Source: Ophiodon elongatus
Lineage: Eukaryota > Chordata > Actinopteri > Perciformes > Hexagrammidae
DNA length: 64,000 nt
Direction: 5' to 3'
NCBI GenBank assembly: GCA_016806645.1
Contig: JACSYO010001640.1
Span: 3,608,501 to 3,672,500, forward strand
The position numbers and the translations under genes were made by a program. Position 1 is the first letter of the stretch, and every line of letters starts with the position of its first letter. Below, piece by piece: positions 1 to 51,900 of the stretch. The notes under the pieces are model-generated. The model was not told the origin of the DNA. It worked only from the letters and a program-made list of their open reading frames with translations, and ran no database searches.

Positions 1-120
1 TCTTCCGACTATACCTGGAATAATAAAAAAAAAAAACCTTAGTAGCAGTTAGTAGTTTGGCTTTCTTGAGGAATTGTACTCATTGTTCTGGGTTTGAACT
101 CTGATGGTTGAATGCACTTA

Positions 121-160
121 TTGTAAGTCGCTTTGGATAAAAGCATCTGCTAAATGTTTG
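121..160. repeat. Tail of a common teleost dispersed repeat
   Basis: The stretch containing 'gtcgctttggataaaagc' followed by 'atctgctaaatg' is a motif I recognise as recurring at the ends of dispersed repeats and in 3' UTRs of many fish. I cannot assign its class or its outer boundaries from this window. Nothing else is recognisable in 1-300. Confidence 0.4.
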
Positions 161-299
161 CACATACACATCTTATGACATATTTCCAGCTTACCGGTAT
201 CCACACTGACATTCCACTAAAGAATCATTACTTGATTGTAAAAATCCTAATGTTCACACTATACTACACTACTCTGTTGGTCTGAGATGCAGAATGAAA

Positions 300-626
300 C
301 AATTCACTTCCACTTTTGAAAATTTTTATTTGACCTTTTGTTGAAGCACCTTCCCATTTTTGGTCAGTGTCTCACCTGACCATCTTTAATAGAAAATAGA
401 TGTTTAAACCTTTAGTTTATGTCAAACCATTTGATCTGTCTTTAACAAAAAAAAAACATCTGTGAAAAGACATTTCCAGTAAGATGAGTAATACACGAGA
501 ATGCTGGGCCAACAAAAAATTTTTTTTTAGGCTAATTCCCAGATATCGCACAGACAGAAATCCCTGCTTTAATACAAAATAAAAATGAGTTTTCTCAGCA
601 TTACATGGGAATAGTCCGTGGAAGGT
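300..626 (-). other. ctr9: ctr9 3' UTR and polyadenylation region
   Basis: This lies downstream of the ctr9 stop codon at 627-629 on the minus strand. An AATAAA-type signal reads on the minus strand at 330-325 and is the first good candidate for cleavage, giving a 3' UTR of roughly 300 nt. The exact end is inferred from this motif only. Confidence 0.5.
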
Positions 627-7236
<6,610 letters not shown>

Positions 7237-8507
7237 CTTGACTGAGGAAAAGTCCACTTTGAGTTAGATGTATTCAAAAAAACTAGAAGATCTCCAGCCC
7301 GTTGTCTTTCGGGAGCTACTTCATGCTTCCTACAGGAAACAAACATACGGCCGGTGCAACGGAAAAGGTGTCCGGGTAGGTTGATGGATATCCATAAAGG
7401 TTCCACCTCAGGGTTCCTCCTGGAGGTGAACGCACCATGCTCTCAGATGGAAACACGGGTAAAACAGTAGTGATGGTACTAACAAGCACAATATTTGCAT
7501 GTAAAAATACACGATGTATCTCCACAAATAATGTGAGTTGGTTTTCAGTGAGCCTGAAGGGATGCAGTAACAATTTGCTCACAAATTAAATTTAACATGT
7601 GCTTTAGCTATAAGTTTGGCAATATTGAAAGAGCCATCCGTTTGAATGTCAATATCAGTATTTAGCAATGTTAAACCGGTGGATTTAAATTTAAATCCAT
7701 GAACGGCATCATTGTCGCAGACGTCAGCAGGAGTGAGGTGAGGTGGGGTGGGGTGGGGTGGGGTGGGGGGGGGGGAGAAGGGACCGGGGGACGTCAGCTG
7801 GTTTTGATGTGAAGCAGTGAGAACAAGCATAAGGGCATCTTCAAGACGTCTTCTGCAAACATCTCAGTGAGTCAGAATGAGGCGAGAAAAACAATAATGA
7901 AAAGGAAGCTCCTGATTTAACATTATACAATCTTGTTTTTCTTTTCAGAGGAACTTTCCCCGACTGAGAAGTAAGAATCTATCTTCATGACTTGTTTCTC
8001 TTTTCAAAATAATATTTGATGGTTACGTAACTATAAGACAAACAAAAGTGTTTAATAATCTCATTCTACACATGATTTAATGTAACCCTGTCATCTCGGT
8101 ATATTTACCACATACAAATTTTTTTTAGTAGTGGAGATTTGGTTTAGCTATTTTGTGCTCTTCCTTCAAAACATAATGTTAAAACAGTATTGCTATCACT
8201 ATTGTCCACAAGCTAATTAAGGCCACATTTTTCTGCCTCATAGTAGGATGACAGTAAGAAAATGTGTAAGATGTAGCCCACTGACTTAGCTCACACTGCA
8301 TACATGTAAGCGTTTGAAACAGTGAGGTCTGAAGAGGAGTTATTACAAGCATAGACAACTTCACTTAAGATCTTAGATATGAATTGTTTCTATGTGAGAG
8401 GAAAATATCTGTAAAGTATTTCACTTTAATTGAAAAATCAGGTCATGTAGGAACGAGACAGTCCATCAGCACGTTTGCGCTCCAGGGATTCAGAGGAAAC
8501 AAACACA
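7237..8507. promoter_or_regulatory. Divergent ctr9 / irag1 upstream region
   Basis: The ctr9 start codon (minus, 7236) and the irag1 start codon (plus, 8508) are 1271 bp apart and point away from each other, so both promoters should lie here. I see a (GGGGT)n and poly-G tract at about 7735-7776 but no clear TATA box or CpG island. irag1 may have an untranslated first exon in this interval, but I could not fix a donor. The assignment rests on gene positions only. Confidence 0.5.
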
Positions 8508-41056
<32,549 letters not shown>

Positions 41057-42947
41057 GCAGAGGACGGACTTTTGTGCGAGGCGAGATGAAGATCTTTGGA
41101 GTGTAGCAGAACAACCAAAGGACCCCAGTACAGAACCACTGAGGCAGTCGTCCTCTTTCTGCCAGTTTACCATATCACCACACTCGGACTCACTTGAATC
41201 CACGACCCTGACGCTCGAGGGCCAAAGACGTTTTGGGAGGCTTAATGGATAATGTTGCCTTTGTTATAGTTAACAGTTCATTTTTATTAAGTTATAATTT
41301 TGTTTAGATTGAAAAAAATCTGTTTAGGGACCAATTATATTGTGCGATATAGAATATTTGCTCATTTTGGTTTAGGTACTTTTTGATAATAAATATGGCA
41401 TTTTCCGTTAAATGCTACAGTAGAAAAAGTGTATATTTATCTACACTCTAATGTTATAAGCATAATCTCTCAGGTCCAATAGATAATAAAGCCCCTAAGA
41501 GATTTCAACTAATATTTAAAAAATATAGAATAAAAAGGAATGTTTTGTTTAATTTCTATCATGTGTATTTAAGTACTTTCAAATAGAAGCACATTCCAAA
41601 GTAGTTCCTTGAGTGCAATATTTTGCAGTTGATGGTTCTTGTTTGTGCCATATTGTCTTCAGAGCACTGAAAGATTTCTTCTTGTATGAGAGCACTGATT
41701 AGATGACATGAGGCTTATTTGTATCTTCTTTGCACATGTGTGCCAACCTTTGTTGTTAGTTCTTTGTGGATTTGAGGATCTGCCACTTCACCTTTAAATA
41801 AAGGTGCCTGAAAAGATATTGCAGTTGTTTCTACTGAGAAATATAAGATGCTACCAAAGCCGGTTGGTGCTGTATTCTCTCTTCTAACATACTAACATCT
41901 AACTATTTTTGGACCATTTTGGGGCATTGGAAACAAGTTACGAACATATCATTGACATACCTTTTCAAATTATATTACATCCAACAGTTTTGGAGCATCA
42001 TTATTATTCATTTGGAGTCCGGTTTCTGGCCTCCTGGTAAATTTAAGTTCAATATTTAACACTCTCTTATAGCTCTGTTTTTTGTCACTACAAGCTCCTG
42101 AGTTGTAAATACAATAAGTAAATGTAGCTGCTGGCTGTAACTTAACATTTATCCTACCGGCAACATAGTGCTATCGATCTAACACTTGGCAAGAAAGCTA
42201 AATGTTCTCACTTTCCAACACGTCAAAATTCTCATTGGAGGAGCTCAATGACCCCATGTACACTCAAACATCTTAATAGATGTTAAATATCTGCCCTTTT
42301 CCCTTGCTCCTGATTGTCGTTTATTATGCCCTCATTGACACCTCACATCTGACAAAAACACAGCTGCGTGTTCGTAAGCTCTGCGTCATTTCCTGCCGTC
42401 AGGTCGTGTGGAGATGTTTTTGTGGAAGTGGGATGTAGTCGTGTGCCAAAGACTCATCAGAGGATACCAGAGATCATAAGCATGTTCATGATTGAGTAGT
42501 TCCCCTTGGGAGGAAATCATTTGGACAGGGTGCCGAGTGTCAGATGTCAGTAACAGTGCATATCCTTATATAAGGACATACCACTCGCATTACAAGCTGT
42601 ATTTTCACGAGAGCAATCCAGTTTAATTCATCCTTTAATTATTCCTAGAACACGAATTAACTACATTTTGCAATGCATTTCTGGAGCTTTATCTCCTGTT
42701 GACCTATTTCTTTTATCTCTTTGTCTCCTGGGCCCTGCTCCGAGAACATATGATGACTCTTGATGTGGCCTGGGAGCAGTACTTTCCTCTTCCTTTTCCG
42801 TTACTTTCTGGTAATGACCGAGTCCACACGCCCCAGTGAACAGGATCAACCCTATTTAACCCTGTCATTTGGCTCACAGGCACATAAACCATGCATCACT
42901 TGCCATCGCTCTGCTTTCATTCGACTCAACTCTGACCAGTCATAAAT
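41057..42947. other. irag1 3' UTR and irag1-lyve1 intergenic region
   Basis: After the irag1 stop there are AATAAA motifs near 41387, 41485 and 41797-41802. The last is the strongest candidate, giving a 3' UTR of about 0.75 kb. The rest, to 42947, should contain the lyve1 promoter. No specific promoter element was recognised. Confidence 0.5.
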
Positions 42948-45041
42948 ATGATCTGGCTTTGCATCACGTCGCTGTTGTCAATTACTCCGGTCACCTCTGA
43001 TCAAAATATTGAGATAAGCCGCATCAGAGGTAAGTGATTCACGCAGTTTTGATTTTTATTCATTTGTAAAAATATATTTTTTTGTTCAAATAAAAGAGAA
43101 ATGTAAGCAACTCCTCCTCTGAAAAGTACTTAAATCTAAAACAAAAATGGTATGCTGTTTCCAGTTTTCCCAGCAGCAAACCAAAGTATTGCTGGAGTAT
43201 TCCAGATTAGTTACTTAAATGAGTTCAACCAGCCGGAGTACACCTTCAATGCGTCTGATGCTCGGAGGCTCTGCTCATCCCTCGGACTGAACATTGCCTC
43301 AAAAGCACAAGTACAGGAAGCTCTCACTAGAGGTTTAGAAACATGCAGGTAAGAAGAATAATTTATCCTCTCAGTCATCTCAGTGGAGTTTAATGAAAAG
43401 TCCCTGATGTTGTGTCATGTTTGGATTTTATCCAGGTTTGGATGGATTGATGAACATTTTGCTGTAATCCCCCGCATCACGGCCCTTTCTAATTGTGGCC
43501 AAAACCAGAAAGGCTTGGTGACATGGCGAGCGCCTGTTACAAAAAAATTTGATGTGTTTTGCTTCAATGAATCAGGTATGACCTTTTTCATATGCATTTT
43601 TGTCAAGTGCTTTACGCTACACATAAAGAGGCAGTACTTAATGGACGATATCGTGCAAGCTATTCTTAACACTGCACAAGGTTTTGTCTGTGAACAAAAC
43701 ATATACATCATAAGGTATTGACTCAGATTAGTGTGAGTGAATAGTACCGACATAGGCTGTGCTAACAATTTATGTATTTACATTTTGACTAAATTTGGAT
43801 TTAGCTGCATTTATTGTATATTCTACAGAACTTTTTTTTGCTTCACTACTTTGCTCCAAATTCATGAGAAATACATTTTAGACTGAAATTGTGGATATCA
43901 TAAAAGGTTTGTTTAAACCTCTACAATTGTGATATGTTTATTTTACTGAATACATAAACTAAATATGTACCATTAGTGCCGTAAACCCATTAATAAATGC
44001 CTGCATGGTTTATCAAGCTGTACAAGGACTTCACTTTCATAACATTGTTGCAAATGGGAGATGGAATTCTTTTTTGATGAACAACCATTTAATGGCTTGC
44101 GCTTTATATGACAGGTATCTAATCTCTCATGGCCTTTATGCACATGCACAGACGCTGCGACACAATTGAAGGATGCAACAACTGATAGCCTTTTGAACAC
44201 GAGGGATTACTCAAGGCAAACCCAGTTTCCTTCGAAAACAGCAAGTCCCACCCGGACCACACACTCTCCGTCCTCCTCCTCCTCTCTTCCTTCTTCCTCC
44301 TCAACTTCTAAAGCAATAGACAGTGAGGCACATCCAGGTCAGTTTGTTGGCGGTGCACAAAGCTCTGCTGGAGGTTTGAGAATTTTATTCACAAGGGAAT
44401 TCATTCTGTGAAGGAACGTTTTGTCATGTTCAATTCATACTGCACAGACAATACAGTATGACAAGTAAAAACTACAAAGAAACATATTTGGTGTGACTTT
44501 TGTTTCTTATGACTAATGTCCTTTCCCTTTCATGTTTTTCCAGTGAAGGCTATACTCATCACCTCAACGTGTGCCCTTCTCCTCATTGCAATAATCATCC
44601 TTGTATACATCAAATTGTAAGTGGTTTTCTATATTTAACAGACGTGTTGTGGTTAAATTATTCTATATGAAGAAGTACATAAATGAATCAGTTAAGAGTG
44701 AACTGGTTCTTAGTGGGATCTGTATACAATAGCACTTCTCAATGAAGCTTTACTGTATAACAGCACTGAAGAGCTGTGGATAATCTGATAACACAAGAAT
44801 TCCAGGTACTACTTATCAAATCGTGTTTGTTCTTATGTCCTTATTACATCTAGAAGAGCATCATATGATTTGTTTCTTTCTCTCTTTGAAAAGGAGGAGG
44901 AGTCGTGCTCTGAGCTCTGACAAGAAGCAGCAGCAAGAATGCATCCAGACAGAAGAGTGGAGAAGTGTGAAGAATACAAAGGAAACCAATGAAGCTGCTC
45001 AGGAAGATGAGAGGATAGAAGTGGACGACAATGCCAGTTAA
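42948..45041 (+). CDS. lyve1: LYVE1, Link-domain hyaluronan receptor
   Basis: LYVE1 is a type I membrane receptor of lymphatic endothelium that binds hyaluronan through one Link module. Exons are 42948-43029, 43165-43348, 43436-43575, 44152-44337, 44544-44616 and 44894-45041, all GT-AG and in phase, totalling 813 nt (270 aa; human 322). MIWLCITSLLSITPVTS is a signal peptide. The Link module spans about residues 35-125 (GVFQISYL, FNASDARRLCSSLGLNIA, ETCRFGWIDEHFAVI, FDVFCFNES) with the four canonical Link cysteines. A Ser/Thr/Pro-rich stalk follows, partly encoded by a TCC-rich run near 44268-44302. The membrane segment is VKAILITSTCALLLIAIII and is followed by a basic-then-acidic cytoplasmic tail. 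Its position between irag1 and ampd3 matches the human locus. The extra cysteine pair that flanks the Link module in human LYVE1 is not seen. Confidence 0.93.
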
Positions 45042-45959
45042 ACAACGTTCTGATGTGATGTTTTTTAGAGGCACTCCATGGACAACTACTGAATAATATT
45101 CTTTTTTAAAGACAAACGTGTCTATTGTTTTGTTTGAAAGAAATGTAACAGAATGGCTATAAAGAGCTTTTATTTTTGTATATGTTAAAAGTGTGTGTTA
45201 CTATTTACATTCATGTGATGTTATTACATGGTGCAGTTTAGCCACTAGATGGCAATGTTTGCTTTACAATAATCATTGTGAAGACTGAAGACCTTTTATT
45301 CTTTGATCATACTGTTTACTGCTTCAGATGATGATCATTGATGTAAATGCAACATTAATACGACAATTTCATTACACTACATTTCTTAAAAAGTAATTTG
45401 TCGTTATGAACTTTTGTGTTTCCCAAAGCTTAAATATATTATATATATTTCCAAACCTCTTTAAAACATGCCACAGTATTTAAGGGAGAGACAGAGGAAA
45501 TGTACCAGACATCGTCTGTTATCAGAGCCGTCTCTAACATTGTGTTACACTCTCTCAACCATAAGTGTTCTTGTGTCTGATGTACAGTGTATACAGTAAC
45601 TGGAAAAACGTCAAGTTTTAAACTGTTTCTATGACATACCCCTATTCACAAAATGGAGTGTAAGGTACAGTTGTTTATACATTGTGGGTTTGTGTAATCA
45701 CAAGCGATTAAATATACTTCCCACATCTGGCCCTCGACAGCTTGTCTCTAAACCTTTGAGAAACAGAGTGCCATCAATCATCCAAAGCATGCGTTTTTCA
45801 CTTTACCAAACACCTTATCAACTTTTGACCGGATAAGCTTTGCTTTTTAATTGACAGGATATTGTATTTTTCATTAATAATCATCGCTGGCACTCTTCAA
45901 AATAAAGGTAAATGGTGATTACTGAGAGCTCAGCATGCTTGTCTAATACAAGGTCCATT
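45042..45959. other. Convergent 3' ends of lyve1 and ampd3
   Basis: The two stop codons are 918 bp apart in tail-to-tail orientation. Candidate lyve1 poly(A) signals are ATTAAA at 45707-45712 and AATAAA near 45899-45904. For ampd3 an AATAAA overlaps its own stop codon (45964-45959), and others lie further along near 45296 and 45168. The two 3' UTRs may overlap. Confidence 0.45.
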
Positions 45960-48900
45960 TTATTCATACTGGGAATTCATATCTTCAGACATCACTGCAT
46001 CGACTATGAAGCTGAGTTCATTGCACAGTGTCTCGTGTCTGTAGCCCATGCGGATCTGGGCGACATTGGTCCGACGGATATCGTTCCCTTCAGGTCCGTC
46101 TTTCAGATAGTTCACTCCTATGAAGTGGCTCTTATCCTGTAAACAAACAACATAATAAAGTATTGGGAAACAGATGGAATTAATGTTGATGAAATATGAG
46201 GAAGATTCTGCAGAGAAAATGGTGTCAGTACCTCGTGAGACAGTCCACTTTGCAGCACGCTGTTTCTGGCTATTTCACACACATCACAGGTGCTGAGCTT
46301 CCACAGCTGAGCTGCGATAGCGTACTCTTCCATCAGTGGTTCCTACAAGCAGGACACAAGCAATGGATCATCATTTACACTGCAGAACTAACCCCATTTA
46401 AAGCACATTGCAATACTATGTTTATAGAAATGTACACTAATATTCTGGCATTGTGAACTGGAAACACAAAATGTCCTGTGTATGGGTTTCTGTTTACCTT
46501 GGTGTAGTGGAACTGCATGGGATCGTCTGTGGACAGGGACACACACAGGCCTTTGTGCAGAAACTCTGGGAGAGGATTCTTGGAGTATTCCAGGAACAGG
46601 CTGTTGTTGCTGAGTGGGGACATTGCAATTGGCACCTGGGCCAGGTAGTACAGGTACTGCAGCACAGGGCTCTGAGGGAAGTTTAAAAAAATACCGCTCA
46701 CACAGTCAGACAAACAATACTGGATGGAGCACATACAGTACTGTTTTATGTACATTGTTTTGATGCACAAGTAAGTACACAAGTACAAGCAATGTGTTGT
46801 TACATATAAAACAGAATTTTGTTCCAGGTTCCAAATAATGAACACGACCTGATCTAATATCAGAATGTGTATGCCTTTATCCACATCAACAAGTAGATAG
46901 TGAGATACAGTTGGATTATTGCAAATATAATGAACATATTTGTCACGATATTGGATTGGATTTAGTTTGTTTCCTATTTTATTTAGAATTTCCCTGCCTC
47001 TTGTGTCCCGTGTTCACTTACCTTCCTGCCTTTGCATGTTTTCCCGCCTTTGTGATTGTCTGCCCCACCCTTGATTGAATCTTCTTGTTTCTAATCACCT
47101 ACACCTCCCCGGTGTATTTAAACTCTGTGTTCCCCCGTCTCTGTATTAGTTTGTCTGCTATGCTCCCTGCTATGCTCCCTGCCATGCTCCCTGCTATGTT
47201 CCCTGCTATGCTCCCTGCGTTGTTCTCTGCTTCCTGTATGTATTCCTTGTGCTTTTTTTCTGATTTTCCCTGGTCCACATGTCATTTTGCTTGTTTCTGG
47301 TTTGGGGATTTTCCTGCTATGTTCCCTGCTATGCTTCTTGTGTTGTTCCCTGCTATGCTTCCTGCATGGTTCCCTGCTATGCTTCCTGCGTGGTTCCCTG
47401 CTATGCTTCCTGCGTGGTTCCCTGCTATGCTTCCTGCGTGGTTCCCTGCTATGCTTCCTGCGTGGTTCCCTGCTATGCTTCCTGCGTGGTTCCCTGCTAT
47501 GCTTCCTGCGTGGTTCCCTGCTATGCTTCCTCCGTGGTTCCCTGCTATGCTTCCTGCTTTGCTTCCTGCTATGCTTCCTGCTTTGTTCCCTGCTATGCTT
47601 CCTGCATGGTTCCCTGCTATGCTTCCTGCATGGTTCCCTGCTATGCTTCCACCGTGGTTCCCTGTCATGCTTCCTACTTTGCTTCCTGCTATGCTTCCTG
47701 CTTTGTTCCCTGCTATGCTTCCTGCTTTGTTCCCTGCTATGCGTACTGTGTTGTTCTCTGCTTCCTGAATGTATCCCTTGTGCTTTTTTTCTGATTTCCC
47801 TGGTCCACATGTAATTTAGCCTGTTTCTGGTTTGGGAATTTTTTCAATTGCTCATTTTTGGACTCCCCTGCTCTGTTGGTTTTGTTTGTGTTGGACATTT
47901 TTTTTTAATTTAAAATTCACTCTGTATCATCCCTCTGTTCCCCCGTGTCTATCTGCATTTAGATCCATCCTCTTTTGTCTTTTTGCCAAACTGTGACATC
48001 GTTACACAGATGACAAATTATTAAAATACTATATATCTGTGCAGTTTGGGTTGTAGATCAATTTCAATGAGTAATTTTCTTACTTCAGGAACATACTGTC
48101 GATCCAACGGAATTTTAGAACTTCCAATTTCCTCGCTCTCACCTACAGCTGTTCCATGCTTAAACACAGCGCTAATAGCGAGAAATCTGCAGGACATTTC
48201 CGATACATGAGCTGAAAACTTTGTCTCAAACCAACAACAGACTTCAGGACAGTCACAAGGAATACAAGTTAAGTTGTTCTCATCAAAACTAACATCTCAT
48301 CTTGGTTCTCACATTGTGGTTGCTATTTTCTTCTACTGTGATGCCTTCTGGAAGCCCCATGTTATCCCCTGCCTGCTCTGGGAGGGATTACTCTTTGATT
48401 ATTTTTAATTCTGCAAACAGCATCTGTATTCATGAATGTCTTGTCAACAAATCTGAAGTACCTTCTTCAAGTTAAGTCCATGTGAGATGTTGTCTGATGT
48501 GAGAAAGGCAGAGACCAAGTGAGTGATTGATCCAGCTTCTCCACAATGGGGACGTAACTGGAAGGTGCTCAGTCCACGCTCTCTACAGAAGACACAAAAG
48601 GACAATCAATACACGAGCTAATCATGGGACAGTGTCTCTGGGGTCGACGGACACGCCGGGTGAGTTGGGTAAGTGTATTCACAAAAACGTAGTTTTGTAA
48701 TATCACAGTAATAGTCTTTCCACAGTAATCTTTCTTGTGAATTGTTGTGTGTGTGTGGGGGGGAGGTGAGGGGGGGGAGGTGCAGTCAGAGCATATTTGG
48801 TGTGAATTGGTGTGTGTGGGGGATCTGGAGGGAGAACTTTCTTTCAATGAACTTAGTAGTAATGAGTAGTAATTTTGTTTTACAGAGAGAATTCACAGCT

Positions 48901-51900
48901 GCCACCTTGGCCTTCTCTGCCTGCCACCACGTCACCGCAGCCATCACTACCACCCCCACCACCACCAGCCCGGCCAGCAAAGAGGTCCGGTGCCCTCCGA
49001 GCTCAACTACCACCACAGCCACCAGGTCATCTTCCTGTGCCTATCGGTGATAGTGCAGCAGGCCTCAGCATGAAAGCCACCGCGGGTCGCAGGAAGTGTG
49101 AGCATTGCCTCAACCAAGGCCAGCCAAAGGACACACCCTGGAAATGTAGGGACTGTGATGTTGCTCTCTGCCTGCAGCTGGACAGAAACTGTTTTGCAGA
49201 ATGGCATGAGAGTTGAAAAACAAAATAGTAATTTTTTTGTGTTTTGTTTTTATATTTAGTAAATATTGTTTGAAAACAAAAACTGTTGTAATGTTCATTT
49301 TTCCTTTGCACACATCCCATGAAGCTTGATCTGTAGTATGAAGTCATTACTCAGTCCCATTTGATCTCAGTCCCTCTAACAGTTGGAAGTGGAGTGACAG
49401 ACATCACTTCTACTCAAAAAAACGAACTAGCTTTATGGCCAAATTATCTCTTTACACAGCGCCTTAGGACAATTGGTGCCTCATTATATAGATAGCTGAG
49501 TTTGTTCTGCAAATTATCATATACAACACATGGGTATGTCTCATATGCAAGTACCTTTAAAGGTGAATTTAAGAAAAAAGGTAAAAATCGGGAAAATGCC
49601 CTTAGACCCCAGAGGGTTAAATCATACTGATAATATTTATAGATATCAGCTGCACTGCATATTGAGATGTCCGAGTTGCTCTCATCAGCTATGAGTGTTC
49701 GGTAGTTCAGTACTTGTACTGTTAAGTTCCATTAATCAATGAATCACTTCATCCCTGACAGCTCTACAAAGTCAACTGTCCACTGAGTGCTGGACCCACG
49801 GTACTAGGTCACGTCTGATATTAAAAAGGCAAACATTTTCCTCCATCAATCTCACAGCAAAGCAATTTCCTTCAATAAATAAGTATGTTTTGAAGAGGCA
49901 AGAAGGCATTAGCACTTACTTTCTGAGGTTGTTGAGGACCATGATGTTTGCATACATGTGGAAGATGTAGTAGCTGTATGGAGGGTTGTCATCTCCAGTC
50001 CATTGTTCTGGCTTTGGGCTCCTGAAGGAGAACATGTGATCGCTGTGTTTGGACTCATCGTCTACGCTGTCAAACCCTGACACCTGCACAAAAAATAGTA
50101 ATTTACTACTGGGATGGTTTTCTGAAGCCTGGCAGGCACCAAGGGGAATTTGTTTGTACAATCATGTCACAAATATTAGTTTGTTTCCTTTAACTTGTAA
50201 GGCTAATCTATTGCTTAATTTGTTTCCTCAAATTAATAATTCATGCCCTCGAATTGTTTAATTTTACCCTCAAATTACTTAATTAATTTCCTCAAGGTAA
50301 CACCTTACTTTAACCCCCGTTTAGCATTTGAAGAATAGTTTTAACACACTAAAATGTTGTTGTGAGCAGATATGACATTTTAGTGTGTTTATTTATGTAG
50401 AGTATTAGTTAACAATTATAACTTCTCCTATAAAGTCAAATAATCTAAACTATATTGTCATTCATTATCAGTTTATACACCAGCCTCCACTTATGGGTGC
50501 CCATGGAGGAGTTAAATGTGTTGACAAATGCATTGAAACACTTATATCATCTTACAACTATATCATAGTGTATTATGAACCATTTATGTGTGTTTATATA
50601 CTGCGCATACATACTAATTGGGGGGTTACAGTAAAGTATTATCTCCCACAAAGAAATATCAGTGATTAGGTTATATAAATAGAATTATAAACATAATACA
50701 TAGCATGAAAAATAAACATATAAATTAGAAACATGAGCAAATTATTTTTGTGAACACAAGTCAATAATTTAAAGGCATAAAAAGAAGGTCTATGCAAATA
50801 AATTATTAAAAACTCCTAAAACCTGATTTTAGTATGATGGACTCTAAATTATACAATATCTTACATATTTGAGGAAAACATGAAGTTGTTTGTGCTTCTG
50901 TGGGTTAACAGTGGCCTCAAATAGAGGAAGGAATATGTTCTCCAGCATCTTGCCAAAATTAGGTAGCAGGTTCTTTGCCTTGAAAATATCACTGAAACAC
51001 ATATAAACATTGTCTTATATTTTTAGGAAATCTAAAACTTCACATTTTAACAAATTCTGTTAGATTAGAAGCATGAATATTGCTTAGGCCTGTAGCACTC
51101 ACTATATTCTGGGCACTTGAATGATCCACCTCATGTTTGGAGAGTGTACTTTGTGGTGAATAAACCACTTAGACAGACTGTCCCACTCCTCTGGACAGCG
51201 TCCATAGATGGAAATGCGAGGCTCTGCATGCTGGTACTTACTCTCCTCCAGGTCATGGGCCACTTCCTAATAGAGAAGAGAAGTAGAGTGTAGTAAGCTG
51301 TCTCTGCGATGGTTCTGACTTACAGTGTATGATTACTCAACACGATACCTTTATGATGCGAGCGAAATACTCTCCATTCATGAGGTTGTCTGTTTTCAGG
51401 AAGATTTCTCGAAGTTCACTTGCTCCCACTGGATTATACTTTGAATTGAATTTATCAAACCGGTGGAATGTATGTCTCCCCTGTAGCGTTTATAAATTAC
51501 AAAGCATAATTGAGAAGTTAGAATGATCAGTAATTAAAAAGCGCTAATCAATACTGGTATTTACCTGTACTAGAAGTGAAAGTGACACAAATTAGAGGAA
51601 GAGAGAGTGAAGGAATTGTAAGAAAAATGTAAAAAAATTAAATTCCCATAATCCTTTTGCCATGACAGGATAAACTGTTTTCCCCACATTCTGACAAAAT
51701 TGAGAAAGTTGTTAATGTTGCTTAAAAAAAATGGTGTGATGGCATTTTCTACTTTTCTTACAGCATGTACATCCAGAGAGTCCACGGTAAGGTCATAGGG
51801 GTCCTTATTGAGACTGTGGAAAACCTGCTGGAGGGTCATGCTTTGCCCAGCCTTTTCCAACACCACACGGTCAGCATCAGTCTTATATGTTTTCTGAATG

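Noticed and set aside
47320..47745. Regular short repeats resembling a CRISPR array
   Set aside because: The units are contiguous without unique spacers and lie in a vertebrate intron.
47085..47814. Large open frames of 128-230 codons on both strands
   Set aside because: They are translations of a 24-bp satellite whose length is a multiple of three. The products are low-complexity, and ampd3 splices across the region.
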